DNA from: Cellulomonas humilata
GTDB taxonomy: Bacteria > Actinomycetota > Actinomycetes > Actinomycetales > Cellulomonadaceae
DNA: 64,000 nt
NCBI RefSeq assembly: GCF_030814415.1
Contig: NZ_JAUSVB010000001.1
Span: 434,001 to 498,000 of the forward strand
Direction: 5' to 3'
A model generated the notes under the pieces. The model worked only from the letters and a program-made list of their open reading frames with translations. It was not told where the DNA came from and ran no database searches. Below are positions 8,033-17,903 of the stretch, piece by piece (position 1 is the stretch's first letter; each line of letters starts with the position of its first letter). Both the position numbers and the translations under genes were made by a program.

Positions 8033-8186
8033 CGCAACGTCCGCACATCCGAGCGCCAGGACGACCGAACGCGCGGACGTCCGGATCGCAACCCCGTTGC
8101 GTCCGCAGATTCGCGCGTTCTGGCGCTCGAATCTGCGGACGTCCGCACTCGTGAGCGCTGGAGCCCACTCGAGTGCGGACGTTGCG
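8033..8186. repeat. Palindromic intergenic element, copy 1
   Basis: The element is bounded by the 13-base inverted pair CGCAACGTCCGCA (8033-8045) and TGCGGACGTTGCG (8174-8186). Inside are two perfect 13-base-pair hairpins: GTCCGCAGATTCG (8101-8113) with CGAATCTGCGGAC (8128-8140), and ACGTCCGCACTCG (8139-8151) with CGAGTGCGGACGT (8170-8182). A third, less perfect unit covers 8033-8082. It fills the space between the convergent rocD and CAP-domain genes. A second copy with the same ends and the same GTCCGCAGATTCG hairpin is at 60501-60677. No transposase is seen nearby. Role unknown. Confidence 0.85.
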
Positions 8187-8192
8187 GTGAGG

Positions 8193-9353
8193 TCAGCTGA
8201 ACTTCACTGCGCCGAAGAGCCAGCCGTTCAGGCCGGCGCCGCCGACCGCCATGCTCGACACGTCCGTGCGGCGCATCTGGGCGTCGTGCCCGGCTGACCT
8301 GGACCACGCGGAGACCATCGAGGACGCCGAGCCGTTGCTCACGCAGGCCACGATGTTGTCGCCGCCGGAGTGCCAGATGCCGCCGGCGTTGGCCATGTTG
8401 ATCGCGTGCGACACCAGGCTCCCGCTGCGCGAGATCGACAGCTCCGGGAGCCCGAGCGACGCACGGTAGGCGTTGATCGCGGACCCGATCGCGGAGACGC
8501 TCGACTCGCCCGCACCGGAACCGCCGGAGCCGCTGCAGACCTTCCCGCCGGACGGGATGCCGCTGGGGGCGGGCGCGACGGGCGCGGAACCCGACGAGGT
8601 GGTCTTCGGTGCGGTCGACCGGGTCGTGGACCGGGCCGGAGCCTTGGCGGAGCGCGCTGCGGCTGCGGCCTCCGCGGCGGCTGCAGCAGCGGCCTGCTCG
8701 GCGGCGATGCGCGCGTTCTCGGCTGCCTGCCACGCGGCCTGCGCGTCGACCGCTGCCTGCTCGGGTGCGGCGACCCCGGCGACGAGCGAGCGCAACGACC
8801 GCAGGCTGACGTCCGGGGCGGTCAGAGCGGCGCCGACGGCGCCGGATGCGCCCGCTAGGGCTGCCCGGGGTGCGTCTCCCGCGTTCGGGACGGAGGCGAG
8901 GGTCACGTTCGCGTGGTCGACGGCGGCCTGCGCCGTGGCCGTCGCGGCAGCACGGCTGTCCTGGTAGGCGGCCTGGGCGACGACGACGTCGGTGCTGCGC
9001 TCGGCGACCGCGTCGCGCGACGCGGCGAGCACGTGCTCGTCCACGCGCCACCCGGCGGCGAGCGCATCGGCCTTCGACTCCTGCGCGCGCTGCTCGGCGG
9101 AGTACACGACACCGCCTGCGGCGACCGCGATCACGACGCCGGCGGCGATCCCCACCCAGACGGACCGGCGGACGCCGACCGACCGAGGTGCAATGGGAGC
9201 CGGCTGCGGCTCGACGAGCGGCGACGGTGCGCCGTGGGGCTGGGGTACGTCGACGACAGTCGGCGCGTCCGCGATGACCGGTGTGGGTGCACTGATGACC
9301 GACGGTCGCTGGCTCGGGACCAGATCGAGCCGCTTCTTCGTCTCCTTGACCAC
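8193..9353 (-). CDS. Membrane-anchored CAP (SCP/PR-1-like) domain protein with coiled Ala-rich stalk
   Basis: This 386-residue protein has a cytoplasmic N-terminus (about 70 residues, Pro-rich), one transmembrane helix (VWVGIAAGVVIAVAAGGVVY), and an extracytoplasmic helical stalk very rich in Ala. A Ser/Thr/Pro linker and a C-terminal CAP domain follow (INAYRASLGLPELSIS, then HAINMANAGGIWHSG, then AWSRSAGHDAQM). The GTG start at 9353 has GAGGGAGG five bases upstream and beats an upstream ATG in frame. CAP domains in bacteria are secreted with mostly unknown function. It is the first of three CAP proteins in the window. A structured leader precedes it. Confidence 0.8.
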   Translation of the reverse strand: MVKETKKRLDLVPSQRPSVISAPTPVIADAPTVVDVPQPHGAPSPLVEPQPAPIAPRSVGVRRSVWVGIAAGVVIAVAAGGVVYSAEQRAQESKADALAAGWRVDEHVLAASRDAVAERSTDVVVAQAAYQDSRAAATATAQAAVDHANVTLASVPNAGDAPRAALAGASGAVGAALTAPDVSLRSLRSLVAGVAAPEQAAVDAQAAWQAAENARIAAEQAAAAAAAEAAAAARSAKAPARSTTRSTAPKTTSSGSAPVAPAPSGIPSGGKVCSGSGGSGAGESSVSAIGSAINAYRASLGLPELSISRSGSLVSHAINMANAGGIWHSGGDNIVACVSNGSASSMVSAWSRSAGHDAQMRRTDVSSMAVGGAGLNGWLFGAVKFS

Positions 9354-9361
9354 GTCGCCTC

Positions 9362-9440
9362 CCTCGTCAGACCCCAGTGCATGGGGCCTCCCCTGATGTC
9401 GGCACCTGCGGCGTCCGCCTTGAGGCAAGTTGCCGCTTTT
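9362..9440 (-). other. Structured 5' leader of the CAP-domain gene, possible riboregulator
   Basis: On the minus strand the leader contains nested pairings: TCAG/CTGA (9367-9370 with 9393-9396) enclosing CCCCA/TGGGG (9372-9376 with 9382-9386). Upstream are GCGGC/GCCGC and a GCC-TTGA-GGC stem-loop near 9417-9425. A GGCAA...GGACGC arrangement faintly recalls GEMM-type c-di-GMP aptamers, but the core does not match well enough to name. A transcriptional leader of about 80-90 bases with this pairing is unusual for an ordinary gene. Confidence 0.3.
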
Positions 9441-9539
9441 GTTGAATCACCCGTTTGGCGTATTGCGTGCACGTTGCCATCGATTTGCCGACCACACCAA
9501 ATCGAAGCGAGTCGGCCGTCCAAGTTCGGCGGGTCCGCG

Positions 9540-10025
9540 ATGATGAGAGACGTGACCGACGACTCCGGGCTCGACGCCCTCGACACCGCGATCCTCCGCG
9601 TCCTCGCGCTCGATGCCCGGGCGACGTTTGCGCAGGTCGGAGAGCATGTCTCGCTCTCGGCGCCGGCCGTGAAGCGCCGCGTGGACCGGCTGCGCGAGCG
9701 AGGGGTCATCCGCGGGTTCACGGTCCGCCTGGATCCGGCCGCGATGGGATGGCAGACGGAAGCGTTCGTCGAGCTGTTCTGCCAGGGCTCCACCAGCCCC
9801 GCCACGATGCGCGCGGCCGTCGAGCACTACCCCGAGGTCGTCGCCGCGAGCACGGTGACCGGGGACGTGGACCTCATGGTCCAGGTGCGCGCGCGGGACA
9901 TGCGGCACCTGGAGCGGGTGGTCGAGCGGCTCGCCGCAGAACCGTTCGTCGCGCGGACGCGCTCGACCGTGGTGCTCTCGGCCCTGGTCCGCCGCCCGGA
10001 CGTCCCCCCGGCTCCCGAGGGCTGA
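9540..10025 (+). CDS. Lrp/AsnC-family transcriptional regulator
   Basis: This 161-residue protein has an N-terminal AsnC-type helix-turn-helix (LDALDTAILRVLALDARATFAQVGEHVSLSAPAVKRRVDRL) followed by a C-terminal RAM/AsnC effector domain (VRLDPAAMGWQTEAFVEL, then VVAASTVTGDVDLMVQV). Such regulators form octamers and sense amino acids. Starts are possible at ATG 9540, ATG 9543 or GTG 9552; the longest is given. It lies close to the arginine operon, which carries phased GCGCAA repeats. Regulation of that operon by this protein is plausible but inferred. TTGCG-containing sequence also lies in its own upstream region (9461-9490). Confidence 0.88.
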   Translation: MMRDVTDDSGLDALDTAILRVLALDARATFAQVGEHVSLSAPAVKRRVDRLRERGVIRGFTVRLDPAAMGWQTEAFVELFCQGSTSPATMRAAVEHYPEVVAASTVTGDVDLMVQVRARDMRHLERVVERLAAEPFVARTRSTVVLSALVRRPDVPPAPEG

Positions 10026-10030
10026 TTGAG

Positions 10031-10969
10031 CTAGCCGGCGACGGCCTCCGCGGTGGCGCACCGGTTGGTGACCACCATGACGGGGCAGTCGGAGTGGTGC
10101 AGCACGGCCTGGCTGGTGGAACCCAGCAGCAGCCCTTTGAAGCCTCCCCGGCCGCGGGAGCCGACGACGATCAGGTCGGTGGCCACGGAGAACTCCGTGA
10201 GCAGCTCCGCACCCGTGCCGTCGAGCGCGATGCGACGCACCGCCAGGTCCGGGACGTCGGCGAGCGCACGGTCCACGACGACGTTCAGGCCCTCCGTGAC
10301 GTCCCGCAGCACCTGCTCGTGGTCGACGGCGGCCGGCAGCCACGCGAGGACGCCGGACATCGACCCGACGGGCACGCCCGCCACCGCCGTCAGTGAGGCA
10401 CCCCAGGCCCGGGCCTCGCCGATGGCGTAGCGCAGCGCGTGCTCCGCCTGCGGGGAGCCGTCGACGCCCACGACGATGCGCTGCACGGGACGCGGCGCCG
10501 GGATAGGCGCGTCGTCGGGCAGGGCCTTGCCGGCCTCGCGCAGGGGGACGACGACGGTCGGGCAGTACGCGTGCGCGGGCAGGGCCGACGACACAGTGCC
10601 CAGCAGCCGGTCCGCGAAGCCGCCGCGACCGCGCGTCCCGACGACCGCGAGCCGGACGGTGTGCGACATCTCGACGAGGACGCCCGCGGCGTCGCCGGTG
10701 AGCACCTTGGCCGTGACGGGGACCCCCATCGAGGACACCCGCTGCGTCGCCTCGGCGAGCACCGCCTTGGCGCCCTCCTGGATCGCGGTGTCGTCCAGCG
10801 CCGCGTACCCGCCGTCGAGGGAGGCCGCCGTGAACGACGGGAGCGAGTAGCTGCAGACCAGCCGCACAGCCCACCCGTGGGTGCGGGCCTGTGCCGCCGC
10901 CCAGTCGAGCGCGTGCAGGCTTGCCGCCGACCCGTCCACCCCGACGAGGACCACATCGTCACGCGTCAT
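10031..10969 (-). CDS. Universal stress protein, tandem Usp domains
   Basis: This 312-residue protein has two UspA domains. The first begins VVLVGVDGSAASLHALDWA and ends with a nucleotide-binding loop VVGTRGRGGFADRLLGTVSS. The second begins RIVVGVDGSPQAEHALRYA and ends with IVVGSRGRGGFKGLLLGSTS followed by CPVMVV. Both loops match the ATP-binding G2xG9GS/T type of Usp proteins. GGAGG precedes the ATG at 10969. Tandem-domain Usp proteins are common in actinobacteria, often linked to dormancy or redox stress; the regulator here is unknown. It converges on the Lrp gene with a 5-base gap. Confidence 0.9.
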   Translation of the reverse strand: MTRDDVVLVGVDGSAASLHALDWAAAQARTHGWAVRLVCSYSLPSFTAASLDGGYAALDDTAIQEGAKAVLAEATQRVSSMGVPVTAKVLTGDAAGVLVEMSHTVRLAVVGTRGRGGFADRLLGTVSSALPAHAYCPTVVVPLREAGKALPDDAPIPAPRPVQRIVVGVDGSPQAEHALRYAIGEARAWGASLTAVAGVPVGSMSGVLAWLPAAVDHEQVLRDVTEGLNVVVDRALADVPDLAVRRIALDGTGAELLTEFSVATDLIVVGSRGRGGFKGLLLGSTSQAVLHHSDCPVMVVTNRCATAEAVAG

Positions 10970-11096
10970 CCGAGCCTCCGTGCTCGTACCGAGCCCGCCG
11001 TGCGCTCGTTCCAGTGTCCCCCCACCGGTGCTGCTGCGCACCCATGAGTAGCCGGAATGATGCCATACGTTGGTGGATCCTTGACGAAGACGAGAA

Positions 11097-11672
11097 TCAG
11101 GCGACGACGTACGCCGACCACAACGGCTCGGAGCGGACCGAGGTGGTCCCGAACGCCACCGACCACCGCGGCGCCCGCGGGACGAACGGCAGCTCCCAGC
11201 CGATCTCGTGCAGCATCCGGTCGGCCTTGCGGTGGTTGCACCGGACGCAGGCCGCGACGACGTTGGTCCACTCGTGCCGACCGCCGCGGGAGCGCGGGTT
11301 CACGTGGTCGACCGTGTCCGCGCCGCCGCCGCAGTACGCGCACCGGTGGTCGTCGCGTTGCAGCACCGTGCGCCGCGTGGGGGGCACGGGGCGGCGGACG
11401 GGGACGTGGACGTAGCGGGTGAGGCACAGGACGACCGGCAGGGGCACGGCCACGTGCTCGGAGTGCAGCACCCGACCGTCGGTCTCGAGCACGGTCGCCT
11501 TGCCGGTCATCACGAGCACCACGGCACGCCGCAGGCTCACGATGCACAGAGGCTCCATGCTGGCGTTGAGCAGCAGGGTGCGTGCTCCGGACGCGATCAG
11601 CCCTGGTGAGCCGACCTCGGACACTGCCCCACCGACGGCCTCGGTGGACAGCTTCGACGCATTCATGAGCAC
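11097..11672 (-). CDS. HNH endonuclease
   Basis: The 191-residue protein ends with a clear HNH module: two CxxC zinc knuckles (CAYCGG and CVRCNHRKAD) flanking DTVDHVNPRSRGGRHEWTN, which holds the catalytic His and Asn. The N-terminal half (ASGARTLLLNASMEPLCIVSLRRAVVL) matches the conserved domain seen in many stand-alone actinobacterial HNH proteins. GTG 11672 is chosen because GGGAG lies six bases upstream; ATG 11666 is the alternative. No toxin or phage context is visible, so it may be a housekeeping or repair nuclease of unknown target. Confidence 0.88.
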   Translation of the reverse strand: MLMNASKLSTEAVGGAVSEVGSPGLIASGARTLLLNASMEPLCIVSLRRAVVLVMTGKATVLETDGRVLHSEHVAVPLPVVLCLTRYVHVPVRRPVPPTRRTVLQRDDHRCAYCGGGADTVDHVNPRSRGGRHEWTNVVAACVRCNHRKADRMLHEIGWELPFVPRAPRWSVAFGTTSVRSEPLWSAYVVA

Positions 11673-11798
11673 GGCGTTCTCCCGACCTCGGGGGTCGGAC
11701 CGGCTGGCTGCCGGCCCGGCGAAGCGAAGCAACAGCGTGGTGCACGGCCAGAGTACGCGCCGCCCCCTACGGAGAGCCGCACCCGGTCCGGAATGCGG

Positions 11799-11832
11799 CG
11801 AGGCCCCGACGACGTGTGTCGTCAGGGCCTCG
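11799..11832 (-). terminator. Hairpin terminator after NlpC/P60 gene
   Basis: A 15-base stem, CGAGGCCCCGACGAC (11799-11813) with GTCGTCAGGGCCTCG (11818-11832), has one mismatch and a four-base loop. It starts 17 bases after the NlpC/P60 stop. There is no U-tract, as is common in high-GC actinobacteria. Confidence 0.65.
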
Positions 11833-11849
11833 TCAGCGGAGGGCTGGGG

Positions 11850-12623
11850 TCAGCCGATCCGGATGAAGACGGGAGCGCTCTGCCAGATGGCGCGGAACTG
11901 GATCGTTGTACCCGGGCGGGGCGAGTCGATCTGCTCGTTGCCACCCGCATAGATCGAGATGTGGCCGGGGCTCCAGATGAGGTCGCCAGGCTGGGCGTCC
12001 GCCCGGGAGACGATGGTGCCCGCGGCCTTCTGGCCCGACGAGGTGCGCGGCAGTGTGATGCCGAGCTGCGCGTAGACGTAGCTGGTGAAGCCCGAGCAGT
12101 CGAAGCCGTCCGGGGTGGTCCCACCGCTGAGGTACGGGGTGCCCACGTAGCGGGCGGCGATCTCGAGGACCGCGTTGCCGGAGACCGACTGCGGGACCGC
12201 GTTGTTCGTCTCCGCGGGGGCCGTCGTCGTCGCGGTCGCGGCGCGGGTGGTGCTGCGCGACGCGGCGGGAGCCGCACGGACCGGCGGCGGGGGCGGCGGC
12301 GTCTCGGCCGTCACGACCGGGGCGTCGAACGTCCACGCGGCCTCGACGGGCGCGGTCACCACCGGGGAGGTGTTCAGGACGGCACGCGCCGACGCGGTCA
12401 GCGCAGCGGTGTCGACGGCAGGCAGGGCTCCGGCGTCACCACCGGTCGCGGCGCTGGCGGACGAGCCGAGCATCGAGACGACGAGTCCCGACGTGCCGAC
12501 GACGACAGCAGTACGACGTCCGACGGTTCCCATCTGGTCCGAGGCAGCCGAAGCGAACTCGGTCAGTGGCGTCGAAGGACGGCGCGCCGCACGATGGCGG
12601 GCGCGAGTGGTGCTCACGGTCAC
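11850..12623 (-). CDS. Secreted NlpC/P60 peptidoglycan endopeptidase
   Basis: This 257-residue protein has an N-terminal export signal (AVVVGTSGLVVSMLGSSASAAT, residues ~39-60) and a Pro/Thr/Ala-rich linker (about 100-140). Its C-terminal NlpC/P60 domain has catalytic Cys in DGFDCSGFTSYVY, the RTSSGQ turn, PGDLIWSPGHISIYAG with the catalytic His, and a polar third residue downstream. These enzymes cut the peptide stems of cell-wall peptidoglycan. GTG 12623 has AGGAGAGG six bases upstream. The c-di-AMP riboswitch directly ahead ties expression to cell-wall and osmotic signalling, as known for ydaO-controlled hydrolases in actinobacteria. Confidence 0.92.
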   Translation of the reverse strand: MTVSTTRARHRAARRPSTPLTEFASAASDQMGTVGRRTAVVVGTSGLVVSMLGSSASAATGGDAGALPAVDTAALTASARAVLNTSPVVTAPVEAAWTFDAPVVTAETPPPPPPVRAAPAASRSTTRAATATTTAPAETNNAVPQSVSGNAVLEIAARYVGTPYLSGGTTPDGFDCSGFTSYVYAQLGITLPRTSSGQKAAGTIVSRADAQPGDLIWSPGHISIYAGGNEQIDSPRPGTTIQFRAIWQSAPVFIRIG

Positions 12624-12636
12624 GCGTTGCCTCTCC

Positions 12637-12822
12637 TGATGCCTACGAGGTCAGCTGTCGGGTTCGGGTGGGAGAACACCCGGCCGCGTCCCCGATCGAG
12701 ATCGGTTCTCCGGCTTCACCCCAAGGACACCGAACTTCCGGTGCCCGCAATTGGGTCCCCCGCCCCTGCCGGCGGTCAGTGCGGACCTCGTGGCGGCGGC
12801 AGGGTTAGGCGTTCCGCTCGAG
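12637..12822 (-). ncRNA. ydaO/yuaA (c-di-AMP) riboswitch
   Basis: Reading the minus strand, conserved blocks appear in the right order: GCCTAACCCTGCC, then CGGGGGACCCAA, then GGGGTGAAGCC, a variable stem, and the 3' signature CCCGAACCCGACAGCTGACC followed by CTCGTAGGC. This matches the c-di-AMP-sensing ydaO element. It ends about 15 bases before the NlpC/P60 start. In the family, c-di-AMP binding turns the downstream gene off. Confidence 0.93.
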
Positions 12823-12858
12823 GGCTTTCCTGGAGGAGGGTTCCGGGTAAGCAGGTCG

Positions 12859-12888
12859 AACGTACAGGACGGTCGCAGCGATTGTCAC
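12859..12888 (-). promoter_or_regulatory. Candidate promoter for riboswitch-NlpC transcript
   Basis: On the minus strand GTGACA (12888-12883) is separated by 18 bases from TACGTT (12864-12859), just upstream of the riboswitch. It is a reasonable but unproven vegetative-type promoter. Confidence 0.35.
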
Positions 12889-13126
12889 GTTCTGGTCACG
12901 AGAGATTTGCTTCTTGTTGGACGGCCGTCCTGCACCGTGCCGCGGATCGCCGAAGTGACCTGCAAAGACGCCGATCACGGGCGTGGGAGCGCGCGCACAC
13001 TCGGCTTCGAGGGGTCGTCCGGAAGATCACGGCCGAGCCGTCCAGGAGCCTCTCAGGGGGCACACAGGCGCGTGTGACGGGGCTCACAGCGGGGCCCTCG
13101 GCTGGCCCTGAGCGCCTCAGGAGGGC
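12889..13126. other. Intergenic stretch between dtxR-type gene and riboswitch promoter
   Basis: No gene is seen. The only structure is a small inverted repeat CCTGAG-CGC-CTCAGG at 13107-13121, directly after the repressor stop, which may serve as a weak terminator. The remainder shows no recognised signal. Confidence 0.4.
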
Positions 13127-15090
<1,964 letters not shown>

Positions 15091-15094
15091 CGCG

Positions 15095-15136
15095 GCGACG
15101 CCCGCCCCCGCGGTCAGCGCAGGGGGCGGGCGTCGC
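15095..15136. terminator. Bidirectional hairpin between serC and surface-protein gene
   Basis: A perfect 15-base-pair stem, GCGACGCCCGCCCCC (15095-15109) with GGGGGCGGGCGTCGC (15122-15136), lies between two convergent genes. It can end both transcripts. There is no U-tract. Confidence 0.75.
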
Positions 15137-15155
15137 CGGTCGGCGCACCGACCGA

Positions 15156-15884
15156 TCAGGTGGTCGGACGGCGGCGTCGGGCGATCGACACGAGCGCCAC
15201 GGCCAGGGCGCCGATCAGGATGAGCGCACCCCCGGCGATGATCAGGGGCTGGGTCTCCGAGCCGGTCGCCGAGAGAGTGGCCGACGACGGGCTGTCCACC
15301 AGGACGACTGCCTTCGGGTCGTCCACCAGCACGACGGTGGTCGGCGGGTTCGTGTTGCAACTCGGGCTCGACGGCGGGTAGGCGACCGTGACCGTCTCTT
15401 CCGGGTTGACCTCGAACTTCACCTTGACGCTCGGCCGCACCCAGTCGAACTCGTCGCCCTCGACCCACGTGCCGTTGGGCAGCTGGCGCCAGCCCGGCCA
15501 GTCGATGCCACGTCCGTCAGGTCCGGGGACCGCGCCCGGCCAGAGCACCGTCCCGGTCAGCGGCTGGTCCGCGTAGACCACGCTCGGCCCGCTGGGGTTG
15601 ATGAACGTGATCGTCACCTTGTCGTTGGGCGTGCCCACGGGGTTGACGGTGTACTTGAGCTTCGGCACGTCGTTGTCGCAGACCGGCGCGAGCACCTGGA
15701 TCAGGAGCTGGCAGGCGCGGGGGGCGCCGTAGCCGTCCACCGGGTTGATGCAGCCGTACACCTGCGCGGTCGGCGACGGAGAGGCCGAGGGGTTGTCGTC
15801 GCCGGCCGAGGCCGGCAGCGCGCCGACCAGAGCGACGAGGACGGCAACGAGCGCGACTACCGCGCTCCGAACGAGCCTGACCAT
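15156..15884 (-). CDS. Cell-surface protein with C-terminal LSATG sorting-like signal
   Basis: This 242-residue exported protein has a signal peptide (VVALVAVLVALVGALPASAG) and a mature domain with four Cys and many beta-type segments (KLKYTVNPVGTPNDKVTITF, VKVKFEVNPEETVTVAY). The C-terminus has LSATG, a hydrophobic helix (LIIAGGALILIGALAVALV) and RRRR. This tripartite tail is the cell-wall sorting arrangement, with LSATG in place of LPXTG/LAXTG. It lies downstream of a DUF4012 gene on the same strand, an arrangement repeated at 31164-33527. The start at ATG 15884 gives a compact signal peptide. Function unknown. Confidence 0.75.
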   Translation of the reverse strand: MVRLVRSAVVALVAVLVALVGALPASAGDDNPSASPSPTAQVYGCINPVDGYGAPRACQLLIQVLAPVCDNDVPKLKYTVNPVGTPNDKVTITFINPSGPSVVYADQPLTGTVLWPGAVPGPDGRGIDWPGWRQLPNGTWVEGDEFDWVRPSVKVKFEVNPEETVTVAYPPSSPSCNTNPPTTVVLVDDPKAVVLVDSPSSATLSATGSETQPLIIAGGALILIGALAVALVSIARRRRPTT

Positions 15885-16004
15885 GGTGACGCCCCTGTCG
15901 GGTAACCGGACATTTCGGTCCCATTCTGGCCCCTGCCGACCCCTCATCACATGGGCATAACGGGTGATTTCATGGCGATTCGGACTTTTCGTCCAGATCG
16001 TGGC

Positions 16005-17822
16005 CTACGGGCAGGTCGCGGTGACCTGGCCCGGGCTGGTGAGGGTCGGCGTGGTCCACACCGTGACGCGCCCGTCGCGCACCGGGACGTCGACCCGGTA
16101 GGTCTCGTGCGCCCCTGGCGCGAGCCACGACGTGACCACCTTGACGTCGCGACCGGACGTCACGCCCGTCCCGCCGAGGACGAAGCCGTCGTCCAGACCG
16201 ATCGCGTCGAGCTCGGCACCCACCGGGGAGTAGACGGTGATGTTCGTCGCCAGCCAGCCGACGGGCAGGTCCGTGCCGCTCCACCCGGTGACGTAGCGCG
16301 GGTAGCTCTCGACATCGGCCGGCGGTGCGTAGGAGAGGTCGAGACGCACCGTCGCCATGGGCTCGGGCCCCGTGCAACGCAGGTTCTCGACCGTGACGGC
16401 CGTGCTGAGGAAGTAGCCGAGCTTGCCGGCGGTCCCGTCGTTGAGGAAGACCCCCGTCGCGTCGGGGAACGGCCCCGAGAGGAAGGCGGCACCCACACTC
16501 GTGGCGGCCAGCCGCTCCTGCTCCTCCGGGTGCGCCGACCACATCCGCAGCCGCCCCTCGGCGCCCGCGCGCGCCAGCGCGTCCACGACCGCGCGGGAGT
16601 CACCCTGTCCTGACCCGACCGCCTGGAAGATCGTCGCGGCCACACCCGTGTAGAACTTGTCGCCCGAGTCGGCGTCGTCGCCGTAGGTGAGGTAGGCATC
16701 GCGCAGCAGCACCTGCAGGACGTTCGTCGTGTCGATCTGCACGCCTCCGGGCTCCGTGACTGCACCGGTCGCCGACAGGAGGTAGGAGACGGCGACGGGA
16801 TCGGTGGCGACCACGCCGTCCACGTGCGAGCCGATGTCCCGCTCCCACCGCGCCTTGAGCAGTTCGGCGCTGCGCGGGAAGTCGGGGGTCATGACTGCGT
16901 TCTGCACCCACCGGCCGAGGCGGTCCGTGTCGATCCGGAGCTCCTCGTCGCTGAGCGGGAGAATCGGGCTCTCGATCCCGGGCAGGTCCAGCGTGGTGCG
17001 CTGCTCGGTGAGGTCGACGTTGCCGTCGTCGGCGTGCAGGACCGCGAAGGCGCCCACGATGCCGCCCGCGCTGCGCAGCTCGGCGGAGTTCAGCGAGACC
17101 AGCAGGTACGTCCGCGGACCGTCGGCCCCCAGCATCGGCGGCAGGAGCGACGCCACCTGCGCGCCCGCGTCGAGCGCACCCGTCACCTGGTCCAGCCCGT
17201 CCTGGAGCTGGACGACGGGTCCCGCCAGCCGACCCACCAGAGCATCCGTGTCGATCGCCGCCACGGCGACCTGTGCGGTGTGGGCGCTTGCCGCGGCCGC
17301 GACGATGTCCGGTGCCGCGTCGACGAGCGGTGCCAGGTCGATCCGCCCGTCGGTGTCCCGGGCCTCCTGCGCGTGCAGCACGGCGTCGATCCGGCCGATC
17401 GCCGGCAGCGCGTCGCGCACCACGTCGTCGAGGGACCAGGACACGACACGGACGGCCTCCAGGTTCACCCCCAGCCACGGCAGGTGCTCCGCCGCGCGCC
17501 ACACGGGGTCGCCGGTCGCGGCACGGGCTGCGGCCAGGTTGGCCTGGACCTCCGGCAACCGGGCCTCGATCTGCTGCGTGTCCCCGCCGCCGACGTCGCC
17601 GCGCAGGTCGAGCACGACGTCCTTGGCCGAGAGCAGCGCCGTACCGGCCTGGTAACCGCGGAACGCGAGCCACCCCGCGGCGACGAGCAGCAGGACGAAG
17701 ACGGCGAGCACGCCGAACGCGATGCGGCGCGCGAGGTGGCGGCGCGGGCGGGGTGCGTCGGGTGCCTCGTCGGCAGGCGCGTCGGCCTCAGGGGCGCGCG
17801 GCTCGTCGACGGTGGCACTCAC
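16005..17822 (-). CDS. DUF4012 membrane-anchored protein
   Basis: This 605-residue protein has an acidic cytoplasmic N-terminus, one transmembrane helix (IAFGVLAVFVLLLVAAGWLAF, residues ~34-54), a helical extracytoplasmic region, and the DUF4012 domain. Key stretches are PPMLGADGPRTYLLVSLNSAELR, PGIESPILPLSDEELRI, MTPDFPRSAELLKARWE and a late GVFLNDGTAGKLGYFL. DUF4012 proteins occur in actinobacterial envelope and polysaccharide loci; their activity is not known. The start is GTG 17822 with little Shine-Dalgarno signal. Its paralogue at 31725-33527 aligns over almost the full length. Confidence 0.85.
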   Translation of the reverse strand: MSATVDEPRAPEADAPADEAPDAPRPRRHLARRIAFGVLAVFVLLLVAAGWLAFRGYQAGTALLSAKDVVLDLRGDVGGGDTQQIEARLPEVQANLAAARAATGDPVWRAAEHLPWLGVNLEAVRVVSWSLDDVVRDALPAIGRIDAVLHAQEARDTDGRIDLAPLVDAAPDIVAAAASAHTAQVAVAAIDTDALVGRLAGPVVQLQDGLDQVTGALDAGAQVASLLPPMLGADGPRTYLLVSLNSAELRSAGGIVGAFAVLHADDGNVDLTEQRTTLDLPGIESPILPLSDEELRIDTDRLGRWVQNAVMTPDFPRSAELLKARWERDIGSHVDGVVATDPVAVSYLLSATGAVTEPGGVQIDTTNVLQVLLRDAYLTYGDDADSGDKFYTGVAATIFQAVGSGQGDSRAVVDALARAGAEGRLRMWSAHPEEQERLAATSVGAAFLSGPFPDATGVFLNDGTAGKLGYFLSTAVTVENLRCTGPEPMATVRLDLSYAPPADVESYPRYVTGWSGTDLPVGWLATNITVYSPVGAELDAIGLDDGFVLGGTGVTSGRDVKVVTSWLAPGAHETYRVDVPVRDGRVTVWTTPTLTSPGQVTATCP

Positions 17823-17903
17823 CGGCTGATCGTGACATCTCGGACATCCCGGGCGACACGGTCCGGGGCGCTCTTCACCCGAGCATCCACCCGGTCGGAC
17901 GTG

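Noticed and set aside
8033..8186. CRISPR array
   Set aside because: Units are palindromic, of unequal length, overlapping and without regular unique spacers, and no cas genes are present.
9131..9386. Small upstream ORF (ATG with GGGGAGG) in the CAP-gene leader
   Set aside because: The frame runs on as an Arg/Ser-rich shadow over the CAP gene and has no coding character; the ATG falls inside a hairpin loop.
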